Positions 13,831-20,206 of a stretch of 64,000 nt of DNA are shown piece after piece. The first letter of the stretch is position 1; each line of letters opens with the position of its first letter. The notes beneath the pieces are model-generated. The model searched no databases and was not told the DNA's origin. It was given only the letters and a program-made list of their open reading frames with translations. The position numbers and the translations under genes were made by a program. This DNA is from Batillaria attramentaria (lineage: Eukaryota > Mollusca > Gastropoda > Batillariidae). Where the stretch lies: NCBI GenBank assembly GCA_018292915.2, contig JACVVK020000032.1, positions 2,906,001 through 2,970,000 on the forward strand, in the 5' to 3' direction.

Positions 13831-15309
13831 ATCACTTTCATAAAATACAGATGGGATCTTGATAAAAAGAGCTGGGGGTGGGGGGGGGGAGGAGGGGGGG
13901 TAGTATTTACAGAAGGAGGTAACCCTAACCCCAACACCCTCAAGGGCCAAACTAAACTGCACGTTACTATCAACCTGCATGCACATACCATGGTGACAAG
14001 GTTTCCAAACCAGTTGTGTGCCAGCTCGTGGCCCACAATCAACGCAATGTACTGTTTTCTGGCAGAAGATGAAGTTGCTGGATCCAGCAGTAGAGCTGTT
14101 TCTCGGTAGATCACCAGGCCCCAGTTCTCCATAGCACCTGGGAAAAATGTAAAAGTACCACCTATTCCACAAGGTTACAACTAAGTGAAGGCTGGCATCC
14201 TAAAAAAGCATCAACAGCATACAGTGAATATTTTGTTGCATTTATTTGGTATCTTTATTGTCAATACTTTTTTTTACTCTATGCCGGCTCCAGTGGTGTT
14301 CTTCCCTGGTAATGGGTGGAATCCACGGAGGGCTCGAAAGTTGAGGCAATTTTTTTTTTATTATGCATGATGATGGAGATGAAGATGATAGTAAGATGAT
14401 GCTATGGAAGTCCGTGTGGTTTGGGACTGCGGGACAGGGCCGCATTCCACGCTTCCTGTCATAAATATCCCGGCATTAACCAGGCCCGGGAACTACAGCA
14501 CCTGCGGTGACAGCCGTGTAATCATCCACATCATAAGACGTGTCATACCAAGGGAAGCACGCCCAAAGTCGCACCTGTGAAGTGGGTGAAGCTCGGTTGT
14601 GTGGCAACAGCCTCCCCATTGGGCCCATAGCACACCCACTCTGGGTAGAAGCCGACCTAGGTAGGAAAATTCCCGCTTGCCTCAGCTGGGACTCGAACCC
14701 GGGTCTCCCGGTCCATAGTCTGAAGTGCTAACCAATTACACTATGGGGGCCGGTGACATTGTCAATACTGTTATTTTTCACGGAGTCAGAGGCTACAGAT
14801 ACTTTCAATTATGCACTCTATAAACATCATCATAATAATGATCACATTAATATAGGCATCAATTATGCACTCCATAAACATCATCATAATAATGATCACA
14901 TTAATATAGGCGTCAATTATGCACCTCTATAAACATCATCGTAATAATGATCACATTAATATAGATATCCCAAAGCACTGTGCACTAAACCAAACACACA
15001 CGCTCACGTGAATCACACGCATTCTCTCACAAACTGGACATGAACACCATTACAGTCATGTGGTGCCAAGGGCCAGCTCAGCAATCTAAGTTTCGGAGTT
15101 TTAATTTGCATTTATTTTTGGAATTTTGAGGGCTGAACATTCCAAAGCAGAGGGGGAGGAAGCTGGAGTACCGAGAGAGAACCCCCGACGGTCGTCCCAA
15201 ATGAACAGTGCCACACACGAGAAAGGAAAGTGGGATTTGAACCCGACCTCTCACATGGGTGACAATGTCTTAACCACTAGACCACCGATGTTGTTCTCTG
15301 CATACACAC

Positions 15310-15379
<70 letters not shown>

Positions 15380-16109
15380 ATGCGCGTATGAAACTATGAG
15401 AAATCATACCAATTGGAAAGTCTGCAACTGCAATCAAGTCCAGTTTGGGCAGGTTGTACGCCACTTGGAAGTAGTCTTTGTAAAATGGAAGAGTTTTCAC
15501 AGCAACCTACAACAGTAAGACCATTTTCTACATAAAAAAAAACCTTTACAGTGGATGTTTTCTCAGTCCTCATCAAGGCAGAGAACCCGTTTACTAAATC
15601 AGTAGCAATACTGTTTCTGCTTTCAGTTTCAACGACAACAGAATCTCTTTAATCTCACAAAATCAAATCAGTACTCCATATATATTTCTTCCAGCTATCC
15701 TGGTTTCATCATAATCGAATTGTCTGGTGCCGTGGGTGGTCAACTTAAGAAAGAACTAGCCACATTTTTAAAAGAAGAAGGAACTCACCTCCAACGCATG
15801 CTTTCCTTGCTCTTTTTTCTGCAGTGGGGTGTACACCCGCACCCTCACCCCATCCGCGTCGAACGCCTCCAAGTAGTCGAACTCGCCAACGATAAAGGCG
15901 ATGAGGTAGGTTGACATTCGAGGTGTCTGCTCAAAATTGACAACTTTCAGTGAGCTGTCCTCACTGGACACGTTCTCTGCCTTCACTGGCTGTAGAAAAA
16001 AAAAAAAATAATAAAAGTTTCATTGTAACTTCTCAGTCCCGGTTTTGAAGATCTCTACTTTAACAAATACCGATAAGTGCATGCAATATTTGTGCAAATG
16101 TGGGGTGTG

Positions 16110-16171
<62 letters not shown>

Positions 16172-19100
16172 AGCGAGAGAGAGAGAAATCATATGGGCGG
16201 TGATGCACACAATTGAATGTCCAGATTTGTTTGTTTGAGTGTGCATGTAAACATGTTTTTACTGTAAATTACATCTGTACTCAGCAAAAAAGGAAAGAAA
16301 AGAAATTAGGTAAGAAATATAGTGGCATTCTGCCATCACAGCTCAGCCATCTCTTAATTGTTACTACATGTATAGTAATGGTTAAACTGGCTGCAGCAAC
16401 AGTAACAACTGTGTTGTCCCAAGCCTCACCATGTTGGACAGAGCCACTCTGTCACTGGGCACAACCAGCGTGACATCAAACGTTGCTCTTATGGCCGGCT
16501 CATCCCAGCAAGGAAATGCACGTCTAGCTCCAGTGGCCTGTCAAGGGAAACATTGTGAACATTTGTTGATCATACACTTACACGGCACACTGCTACATGG
16601 CCCCCGTAGTGTAGTGGTTAGCACTTCGGATCATGGACCGGGAGACCCGGGTTCGAGTTCCAGCCGAGGCAAGCGGGATTTTTCGGCTCCTATATACCCA
16701 GAGCGGGTGTGCTATAGGCCCAGTGGGGAGGCTGTTGCCACACAGCCAAGATTCACCCACTTCACGGGTGCGACTTTGGGGGGTGCTTCCCTTGGTATGA
16801 CACGTCTTATGATGTGGATGATTACACAGCCGGCACCGCAGGTGCCGTAGTTCCCGGGCCTGGTTAATGCCGGGATATTTATAACAGGAAGCGTGGAATG
16901 CGGCCCTGTTTCACAGTCCCAAACCACGCGGACCTCCACAGCATCATCTTACCATCATCCTCATCTCCATCATCATGCATAATAAAAATTGCCCCAGCTT
17001 GCGAGCCCTCCGTGGATTCCACCCATTACCTGGGAGGAACACCACTGGAACTGGCAAAAGAGTTGGGGCAGCAGCAAAACAAAACAACAACAAAAAAAGA
17101 AAAAAAAAGAAAGAAAGAAAACCTAGGATATACACAAAAAACTTTAAAAAACAAAACTGCTGAACTCAGGACCATCCATTACTTCAAGAATACATAACAC
17201 TTTAACTCTTGAAAGCCCAAGCCTGACCATCCCCTGCCCACTAGGGGATGAGACTGGTAAAAAGGACAAAACGCTGAACACCAGTAGGAGCCACTTCAAA
17301 CCACTATTACACAAGGCATGGGCCTCCCCCACTAGGCCCGAAAGACTGCTGCAGATTGCATACCGGTAATAGTGGCTTCTAGTTAAGAGAGGATTTCAAG
17401 TAAAATCATGATGTTTGCATGGGCTTTTAACTCACTGCCGACACTGACCGCGCGCCATGGAGTTCCCCCGTGACCCAGGCACTGTGTGCGTGCACAACCC
17501 TTGCCAACTGGACAATTTTAGGATTATTTTGAGAGAGGTCTTCCTCAGATGTTTCTTAATTGTGTCTGAATGGTTTGAAAGATAATTATAAACACTTTTA
17601 TGGAAAAATATTTTTGATTGGAAAAATTGGGCATAGCCGCCACAGTGAGAGCGGAGATAACATGGGTTGTGGGAGCTTCGCAACAGCATCCTCACGCGTC
17701 AGTGCCCGGGGTCTAAGTGTGTGGCTGGCAACGGTATGCAAGGGCTCTGCACAAACGCTGGGTGTATGGTCGTGAAAAAGTTCAGAGTTCAGAAAATGCC
17801 AGCAAACCTCAAAGTGAGTGACGGCTGCATAGCGTTGCTCCCCGCCCGGTGTTTTGTAGCTGCTTCTGTAGAACCCACGCAGTTCATCGTTCAAAAATCC
17901 TGTGAACTTCAGCTTCAGGTTGTAGTTTCCTGGCTATGGAAAGCAAAGAAAAAATGCCGAGTACCACTGATATTCATAAGTCAAATGCAACATAATGTTA
18001 TTAAATACTATTGATATCAAACTTTGATTAAGTGATCCATAAATACATGTACAAACAATCTCTTACACATGTACATAAATCTGCTCTTTTTATCTATGCA
18101 TTGCATGTTTTACTGAACCCAGTATTAAATAATCAAATTTCAACTGAACGAACAATTACCTGCAAGGCTTTGCTGAAGGAAAATGCAATCGTTTCCTCTT
18201 TACTATTGCTGGCAACAGTAGCTTGTATTTTTTCCTCTCCAACTGCACAAAAGCAAACAAAACAACAGCAATTTGTATTTGCATTTGTACATTTGCAGAG
18301 CGGCCCGTGCCACATTGGACACACCGGTTCTCACTTGAACACCGAAGTTAAGCAACCCTGGGCCCGGTTAGTACTTGGATGGGTGACCGTCTGGGTACAG
18401 GCCGGGTGCTGCTGGCCCTGGTCCGGGCAGGAATTTGGTGTGAGATTTCTCCTCACTAAATCAAGTCAAAATCATGTGCAGACTCGCTTTCGGTGCCTGT
18501 TTCGGCCCGTGTACACACGCATGCATGTACATGTACCATCAAGTGTGCACGATAAAGATCCCAATTCCATCATTCGAAAAAGAGGAGGCCGAAATGGCCG
18601 GTGGGTTGGAAACACAAACACACGCATGCAGGGGAAAAAAAAAAAAAAGGCGGCGCCAGTTGATGGCGACGCGCGTTCCCGGGGGAAGCAGCCCGCATTT
18701 CCCCTACTACGGTAGTGGGACGAAGAAGAATTCCAATCCAATCCAATCTGTTTTTGTCCCATCAGCGTAGCAAAAGAAATCTGGGCTGCTCCCCTATTTT
18801 TCAAACACCACCCACTTTAACACACCCCCCCCCCTCCCCCAATCTTCCAATATGCATTGTGCTTACAGGTTTTCCATTCCTACGCCCCTAACAGATGGAG
18901 TGGGATTTTAAACATCTGCACCTAATACCAAAAAAAAAAAGGGTAAGATTGGAAAATCTTTTACGTTAAGTTTCGTCCATAAAGGAACATTTCAGTTAGC
19001 CAAGGTCTACAACCACCTTGGTCTAAAGAATAATTCAAACACCCACCTGCAGATAAGTAGGCTTCCTGCACAGCAATATCTCTGGCATTCAGTACCACAG

Positions 19101-20206
19101 TGTCTGTTGCCTGTTTCACCTGCAAGCAACATGTGTATGAAGATGTGAGAACACAGACACAGGGTACAGTGGGGACGCAACCACATCCACCAATATACAA
19201 TTTCTTTCACAATATGCACTCAGTAATTTTTCAGCAGTATCACAAGGAATGACATCTCTTAATAGGTACTGTCTTTCAACAACCGGCCAGTGTAGTGGTT
19301 AGCACTTCGGACCATGGACCGGGACCATGGACCAGGAGACACGGGTTCAAGTCCCAGCCAAGGCAAGCGGGAGTTTTCCTACCTAGGTTCGGCTCCTACC
19401 CAGAGCGGGTGTGCTATGGGCCCAATGGGGAGGCTGTTGCCACACAGCCGAGATTCACCCACTTCACGGGTGCGACTTCGGGGGTGCTTCCCTTGGTATC
19501 ACATGTCTTATGAAGTGGATGATTACATGGCCAGTATCGCAGGTGCCGTAGTTCCCAGGCCTGGTTAACGCAAGGATATTTGAGACAGGAAGTGTACACA
19601 AAAACCCGGACCTCCACGGCATCATCTTACCGTCATCATCATCTCCATCATCATGCATAATGAAAATTGCCCCAGCTTCTGCGCCCTCCATGGATCCAAC
19701 CCATGACCTGGGAGGAACACCACTGGAGGTGGCGAAGAGTTGGGGCAAAAAAAAAAAAGAAAGAAGTACTGTCAATCATGACAAACACACAACATAATGG
19801 TCAGAAGAATTCTGGAACATATTCAGCTCCTCAAACCCAAACTCAGCATACCTCTAGTTCCACCTCCTGTGTTCCATTGAAAGTGAGAGCCTTCAAATCA
19901 GGCTTCAGCTCAATTTTATAGTTGATTGGAAGAACATTTGTTGGCAGTCGCTGGAATGTTTTCGAAACCATCTTGTGTACTGGAACAGAAGACCACACAC
20001 ACACACACACAATAACATCTGCAACCAGATAATTATGTTTGTAATTTCTACCAGATTGTGAAACCAAAACTCTTTCAAAATGTCTCATTCAAAGCTGCTT
20101 GATCAAGTCTGAAATACTTACCAGGTTTATGGTCATACAAAAGCAGAACTGCCAAAATAGCAACCAGTGCTGAGGAAGCAACACCGCATGCAGTTGCGCC
20201 ATGCAT
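1095..20206 (-). CDS. NPEPPS: Puromycin-sensitive aminopeptidase (M1 family), 22 coding exons
   Basis: This is a complete gene for a cytosolic M1 zinc aminopeptidase that removes N-terminal residues from peptides. Joining 20206-20122, 19979-19852, 19119-19047, 18242-18160, 17933-17808, 16537-16430, 15989-15789, 15506-15410, 14137-13989, 11779-11615, 11456-11352, 10714-10559, 9509-9431, 8677-8544, 7023-6889, 6299-6080, 5006-4864, 4725-4669, 3778-3671, 2912-2760, 1914-1867 and 1226-1095 gives 2,685 nt, which is 894 codons plus TAA. All introns are GT-AG and phases agree at every junction. GAMEN is at residues 301-305, HELAH at 337-341, the second zinc-ligand Glu at 360 and the catalytic Tyr at 423. 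Each lies 15 residues before its position in the human enzyme. The length is close to the 919 aa of the human protein. An in-frame TAA (20215-20213) precedes the ATG. An alternative start is Met32 in exon 2. The identification is firm; exact UTRs are not known. Confidence 0.97.
1319..1715 (-). mobile_element. SINE family A, copy 1 (intron 21)
   Basis: This is a tRNA-derived SINE of about 390 bp. Its 5' head (high coordinates) has pol III A-box-like (GGTCTGGTGGTTAAGA) and B-box-like (GGTTCAAGTCC) sequences. The body is AT-rich and the tail ends in (ATT)n. The same layout recurs in eight other copies in the window. It runs in the same direction as the host gene. Confidence 0.85.
1867..1914 (-). 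CDS. NPEPPS: Aminopeptidase exon 21
   Basis: This 48-nt micro-exon codes for residues 836-851 ([16 protein letters not shown]). It aligns without gaps to a 16-residue stretch of the human protein. The acceptor is TTGTAG and the donor GAG|GTATAC. Confidence 0.93.
2322..2696. mobile_element. MITE-like element with CAGGGGTGCAAGT ends (intron 20)
   Basis: The left end reads CAGGGGTGCAAGT and the right end ACTTGCACCCCT, an inverted pair of 12 bp. Both sides are flanked by CATACT (2316-2321 and 2697-2702), a 6-bp target duplication. The 375 bp inside have no open frame of note. CAGGGG ends suggest a non-autonomous hAT-like element, but the family is inferred. Confidence 0.6.
2760..2912 (-). CDS. 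NPEPPS: Aminopeptidase exon 20
   Basis: This exon codes for residues 785-835 ([15 protein letters not shown] ... FARLVK), C-terminal domain. The acceptor is TTTCAG and the donor AAG|GTGAGT. Confidence 0.96.
3278..3488 (+). repeat. Dispersed repeat I, copy 1 (intron 19)
   Basis: This stretch (GTTTGCACGCCCAGTGACGT ... GTGCCCAGTTAAGAGC) matches two further copies at 57,838-58,016 and 58,083-58,275. The function and class are unknown. The copies carry inner short inverted repeats built on CCACAGTG/CACTGTGG. Confidence 0.6.
3671..3778 (-). CDS. NPEPPS: Aminopeptidase exon 19
   Basis: This exon codes for residues 749-784 ([20 protein letters not shown] ...), helical C-terminal domain. The acceptor is TCGCAG and the donor TCT|GTAAGC. 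Confidence 0.95.
3940..4009. repeat. (CA)n microsatellite
   Basis: About 35 uninterrupted CA units in intron 18 of the aminopeptidase. Confidence 0.97.
4669..4725 (-). CDS. NPEPPS: Aminopeptidase exon 18
   Basis: This 57-nt exon codes for residues 730-748 ([19 protein letters not shown]). The acceptor is TTGTTAG and the donor AAG|GTAGGT. Confidence 0.94.
4864..5006 (-). CDS. NPEPPS: Aminopeptidase exon 17
   Basis: This exon codes for residues 682-729 ([16 protein letters not shown] ... LRSP). Its first 17 nt and acceptor (TGTTCAG) are repeated eight more times upstream in the adjoining minisatellite. The copy used here is the only one that continues into conserved coding sequence. The donor is CCT|GTGAGT. 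Confidence 0.95.
4990..5860. repeat. 98-bp minisatellite carrying copies of a splice acceptor
   Basis: Units of mostly 98 bp (also 94 and 89) start at 4990, 5088, 5186, 5284, 5382, 5476, 5574, 5668 and 5757, with a partial unit at 5846. On the minus strand each holds the end of intron 16 (TTATGTTCAG) followed by the first 17 nt of exon 17. There are thus eight copies of the acceptor besides the real one. The array has almost no stop codons on the minus strand in any frame. Confidence 0.95.
6080..6299 (-). CDS. NPEPPS: Aminopeptidase exon 16
   Basis: This is the longest exon (220 nt). It codes for residues 609-681 plus one base, in the helical C-terminal domain ([28 protein letters not shown]). 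The acceptor is GTCCAG and the donor GAAG|GTGAGA. Confidence 0.95.
6357..6850. repeat. Tandem pair of T/G-rich units (intron 15)
   Basis: Two units of about 250 bp each hold a T/G-rich run, a G run, then AACTTTTAARAACAACTC...CACTCAAAAGTTT and a poly-A. The second copy (6,601-6,850) differs from the first at several sites. On the gene strand this gives A/C-rich and poly-C blocks. Confidence 0.8.
6889..7023 (-). CDS. NPEPPS: Aminopeptidase exon 15
   Basis: This exon codes for residues 564-608, including [11 protein letters not shown] and [16 protein letters not shown], both typical of M1 enzymes. The acceptor is TTATAG and the donor CTG|GTATGA. Confidence 0.96.
7024..8543. other. Intron 14, mostly unique sequence
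   Basis: This intron carries a pentanucleotide run AGATA (7,440-7,466) and a T/G-rich block at 8,135-8,220. No transposon or exon is recognisable in the rest. Confidence 0.5.
7440..7466. repeat. (AGATA)n microsatellite
   Basis: About five perfect AGATA units. The sequence just after (AGATTTATTGCTTCTTAGTTA) may be a retroposon tail, but I could not match it to another copy here. Confidence 0.9.
8544..8677 (-). CDS. NPEPPS: Aminopeptidase exon 14
   Basis: This exon codes for residues 519-563 ([11 protein letters not shown] ... DLPAGKWVK), part of the small beta domain between the catalytic and C-terminal domains. The acceptor is TGACAG and the donor AAG|GTGTGT. Confidence 0.94.
8855..9241 (-). 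mobile_element. SINE family A, copy 2 (intron 13)
   Basis: This copy has the same head, body and (ATT)-type tail as the other family A copies. Its B-box region is diverged (AGACTTGGACC). It runs in the sense direction of the host gene. Confidence 0.82.
9431..9509 (-). CDS. NPEPPS: Aminopeptidase exon 13
   Basis: This short exon (79 nt) codes for residues 493-518 plus one base, including TQQKFSASG. The acceptor is TGTGCAG and the donor CTCTG|GTGAGT, leaving phase 1. Confidence 0.93.
9941..10343 (-). mobile_element. SINE family A, copy 3 (intron 12)
   Basis: A nearly full-length copy with (ATT)n tail at 9,941-9,961 and an intact B-box-like GGTTCGAGTCC in the head. Its head directly abuts the tail of copy 4. 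Confidence 0.85.
10344..10514 (-). mobile_element. SINE family A, copy 4, 5'-truncated
   Basis: Only the 3' half is present (GCTGAGCTGACCCTTC to the GCGCCTACAC tail end). It ends within the intron about 45 bp from exon 12. It forms a head-to-tail pair with copy 3. Confidence 0.8.
10559..10714 (-). CDS. NPEPPS: Aminopeptidase exon 12
   Basis: This exon codes for residues 441-492 ([14 protein letters not shown] ... MGYPVLK). It includes the conserved [15 protein letters not shown] stretch. The donor AAG|GTTCAG was chosen because it gives gap-free alignment with the human protein across the junction; two other GTs lie within 10 bp. Confidence 0.94.
10756..11143 (-). mobile_element. SINE family A, copy 5 (intron 11)
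   Basis: A near full-length copy. The pol III head at the high-coordinate side is slightly decayed and has lost a few bases around the B box. Confidence 0.83.
11352..11456 (-). CDS. NPEPPS: Aminopeptidase exon 11 (catalytic Tyr)
   Basis: This exon codes for residues 406-440 ([20 protein letters not shown]...). Tyr423 corresponds to the transition-state-stabilising Tyr of the family. The acceptor is TTTGCAG and the donor AAG|GTCTTT. Confidence 0.97.
11615..11779 (-). CDS. NPEPPS: Aminopeptidase exon 10 (third zinc ligand)
   Basis: This exon codes for residues 351-405. It opens with [15 protein letters not shown], where Glu360 is the third zinc ligand, 18 residues after His341. The residue before it is Lys, where the human enzyme has Asn. 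The acceptor is TTTGCAG and the donor GAG|GTATAA. Confidence 0.97.
11855..12118. mobile_element. TIR element F, copy 1 (intron 9)
   Basis: This 264-bp element starts GCTCAGTTGATATAGTTTGC and ends with the inverted form ...CCAACTGAGC. The inverted repeats are about 45 bp. A related copy in opposite internal orientation lies at 34,464-34,734. No clear target duplication is seen. The ends resemble a tRNA D-arm (A-box-like) sequence. Confidence 0.65.
12331..12754. mobile_element. Tc1/mariner-like non-autonomous element (intron 9)
   Basis: The left end CAGTCTTCACAAAAAGTTAA and the right end TTAACTTTTTGTGGAGGCTG are inverted repeats of about 27 bp. Both are flanked by TA (12329-12330 and 12755-12756), the target duplication of Tc1/mariner elements. 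At 424 bp it is too short for a transposase. A short open frame inside is not convincing as a remnant. Confidence 0.8.
13178..13575. mobile_element. MITE-like element with CAGGCTGGGGAATT ends (intron 9)
   Basis: Perfect 14-bp inverted ends CAGGCTGGGGAATT / AATTCCCCAGCCTG enclose 398 bp. CTAAAT flanks both sides (13172-13177 and 13576-13581) as a 6-bp target duplication. A triple 18-bp direct repeat (GACTGTGTGTGCAACT) lies at 13,424-13,472. The element codes for nothing. It resembles the elements at 2,322 and 42,451 in its CAG...CTG termini. Confidence 0.75.
13604..13880 (-). mobile_element. Retroposon tail J with internal (CA)n, copy 1
   Basis: The minus strand reads CCAGCTCTTTTTATCAAGAT, (GT)n, then GAGCGCTCTGAGCCAGCGTC and GCGCTATATAAAAGCAATTT. 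The second copy is at 59,690-59,900. The GCGCTATATAAA motif is the usual 3' end of CR1/L2-type LINEs and their SINEs. The microsatellite (13,690-13,828) is interrupted by several GAAAAAGA blocks. Confidence 0.7.
13989..14137 (-). CDS. NPEPPS: Aminopeptidase exon 9 (GAMEN and HELAH)
   Basis: This exon codes for residues 301-350 with the substrate-anchoring GAMEN motif and the zinc-binding HELAH. His337 and His341 bind zinc and Glu338 is the general base. The sequence after HELAH reads NWFGNLVTM, where most relatives have QWFGN. The acceptor is TCCCAG and the donor ATG|GTATGT. Confidence 0.98.
14270..14752 (-). mobile_element. SINE family B, copy 1 (intron 8)
   Basis: A tRNA-derived SINE of about 480 bp. 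The head reads GTGTAATTGGTTAGCACTTC (A box) and GGGTTCGAGTCC (B box), and is followed by a long body with CATCATCATGCAT-like runs and a poly-A tail. The other copies start at 16,599, 19,283 and 37,192. Confidence 0.85.
14805..14966. repeat. 54-bp tandem triplication of a SINE-A tail
   Basis: Three units starting TCAATTATGCAC at 14,805, 14,859 and 14,913 each contain the TAATAATGATCACATTAATATAGGC tail region of SINE family A. The third merges into SINE A copy 6. Confidence 0.8.
14913..15289 (-). mobile_element. SINE family A, copy 6 (intron 8)
   Basis: A near full-length copy, again in the sense direction of the aminopeptidase gene. The B box is decayed (GGGATTTGAACCC). Confidence 0.82.
15310..15378. 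repeat. (GT)n microsatellite
   Basis: About 34 GT units, 31 bp from the 3' edge of exon 8 (on the gene strand it is a CA run downstream of the donor). Confidence 0.97.
15410..15506 (-). CDS. NPEPPS: Aminopeptidase exon 8
   Basis: This exon codes for residues 269-300 plus one base ([20 protein letters not shown] then LIAVADFPI). The donor ATTG|GTATGA splits the first Gly codon of the GAMEN motif, which is completed by exon 9. Confidence 0.96.
15789..15989 (-). CDS. NPEPPS: Aminopeptidase exon 7
   Basis: This exon codes for residues 202-268, including [20 protein letters not shown] and VRVYTP. The acceptor is TTCTACAG and the donor GAG|GTGAGT. At 201 nt it is the second longest exon. Confidence 0.96.
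16108..16187. repeat. (GT)n(GA)n compound microsatellite (intron 6)
   Basis: A GT run of about 29 units passes into a GA run near 16,169. Confidence 0.96.
16430..16537 (-). CDS. NPEPPS: Aminopeptidase exon 6
   Basis: This exon codes for residues 166-201 with the strongly conserved [12 protein letters not shown] stretch of M1 peptidases. The acceptor is TTGACAG and the donor ATG|GTGAGG. Confidence 0.96.
16599..17120 (+). mobile_element. SINE family B, copy 2 (intron 5)
   Basis: A full-length copy with head GTAGTGTAGTGGTTAGCACT and GGGTTCGAGTTCC and an A-rich tail from about 17,075. It is antisense to the host gene. Confidence 0.88.
17808..17933 (-). CDS. NPEPPS: Aminopeptidase exon 5
   Basis: This exon codes for residues 124-165, including [13 protein letters not shown] and RYAAVTHFE, both hallmark stretches of this M1 subfamily. 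The correct acceptor is CATAG|CCAGG. A second AG four bases later would break the frame. The donor is GAG|GTTTGC. Confidence 0.95.
18160..18242 (-). CDS. NPEPPS: Aminopeptidase exon 4
   Basis: This exon codes for residues 96-123 ([20 protein letters not shown]...). The acceptor is TGTGCAG and the donor TTGCAG|GTAATT. It belongs to the N-terminal beta domain, which is the least conserved part of the family. The intron upstream of it carries a 5S-headed SINE that begins 57 bp away. Confidence 0.93.
18299..18752 (+). mobile_element. 5S rRNA-headed SINE (intron 3)
   Basis: The first ~120 bp resemble a 5S rRNA gene: CACCGAAGTTAAGCAACCCT, GGTTAGTACTTGGATGGGTG and CCGGGTGCTGCTGGCC match the pol III internal control region. 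The body (18,425-18,590) matches the central region of the tRNA-headed elements at 22,711 and 31,083. The tail is (ATCCA)n-like at 18,730-18,752. This is the layout of 5S-derived (SINE3-class) elements. It is not a working 5S gene because the 5' stem is diverged and the sequence runs on without a terminator. Confidence 0.88.
19047..19119 (-). CDS. NPEPPS: Aminopeptidase exon 3
   Basis: This exon codes for residues 72-95 plus one base ([15 protein letters not shown]...). The acceptor is TTGCAG and the donor GCAG|GTGGGT. It leaves phase 1, which matches the acceptor of exon 4. Confidence 0.94.
19283..19766 (+). mobile_element. SINE family B, copy 3 (intron 2)
   Basis: A full-length copy with a small duplication in the head (the GGACCATGGACCGG stretch is doubled). 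The poly-A tail ends near 19,766. It is antisense to the host gene. Confidence 0.86.
19852..19979 (-). CDS. NPEPPS: Aminopeptidase exon 2
   Basis: This exon codes for residues 29-71 and the start of the N-terminal beta domain, including [19 protein letters not shown]. It begins after a TTCCAG acceptor and ends GAG|GTATGC. Met32 lies just before the conserved VSKTFQRLP stretch, where the human enzyme has its second start codon. Confidence 0.95.
20122..20206 (-). CDS. NPEPPS: Aminopeptidase exon 1 (start codon, hydrophobic N-terminus)
   Basis: This exon codes for residues 1-28 plus one base of codon 29. The ATG lies 9 nt downstream of an in-frame TAA. Residues 9-23 ([15 protein letters not shown]) are strongly hydrophobic, like a short signal or anchor segment. 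The donor is G|GTAAGT. Human NPEPPS also has an N-terminal extension before a second conserved Met, so the extension may be optional here too. No promoter element could be placed with confidence. Confidence 0.85.

Noticed and set aside
18299..18420. A working 5S rRNA gene
   Set aside because: The 5' stem is diverged and the 3' end continues into a SINE body without a T-run terminator.
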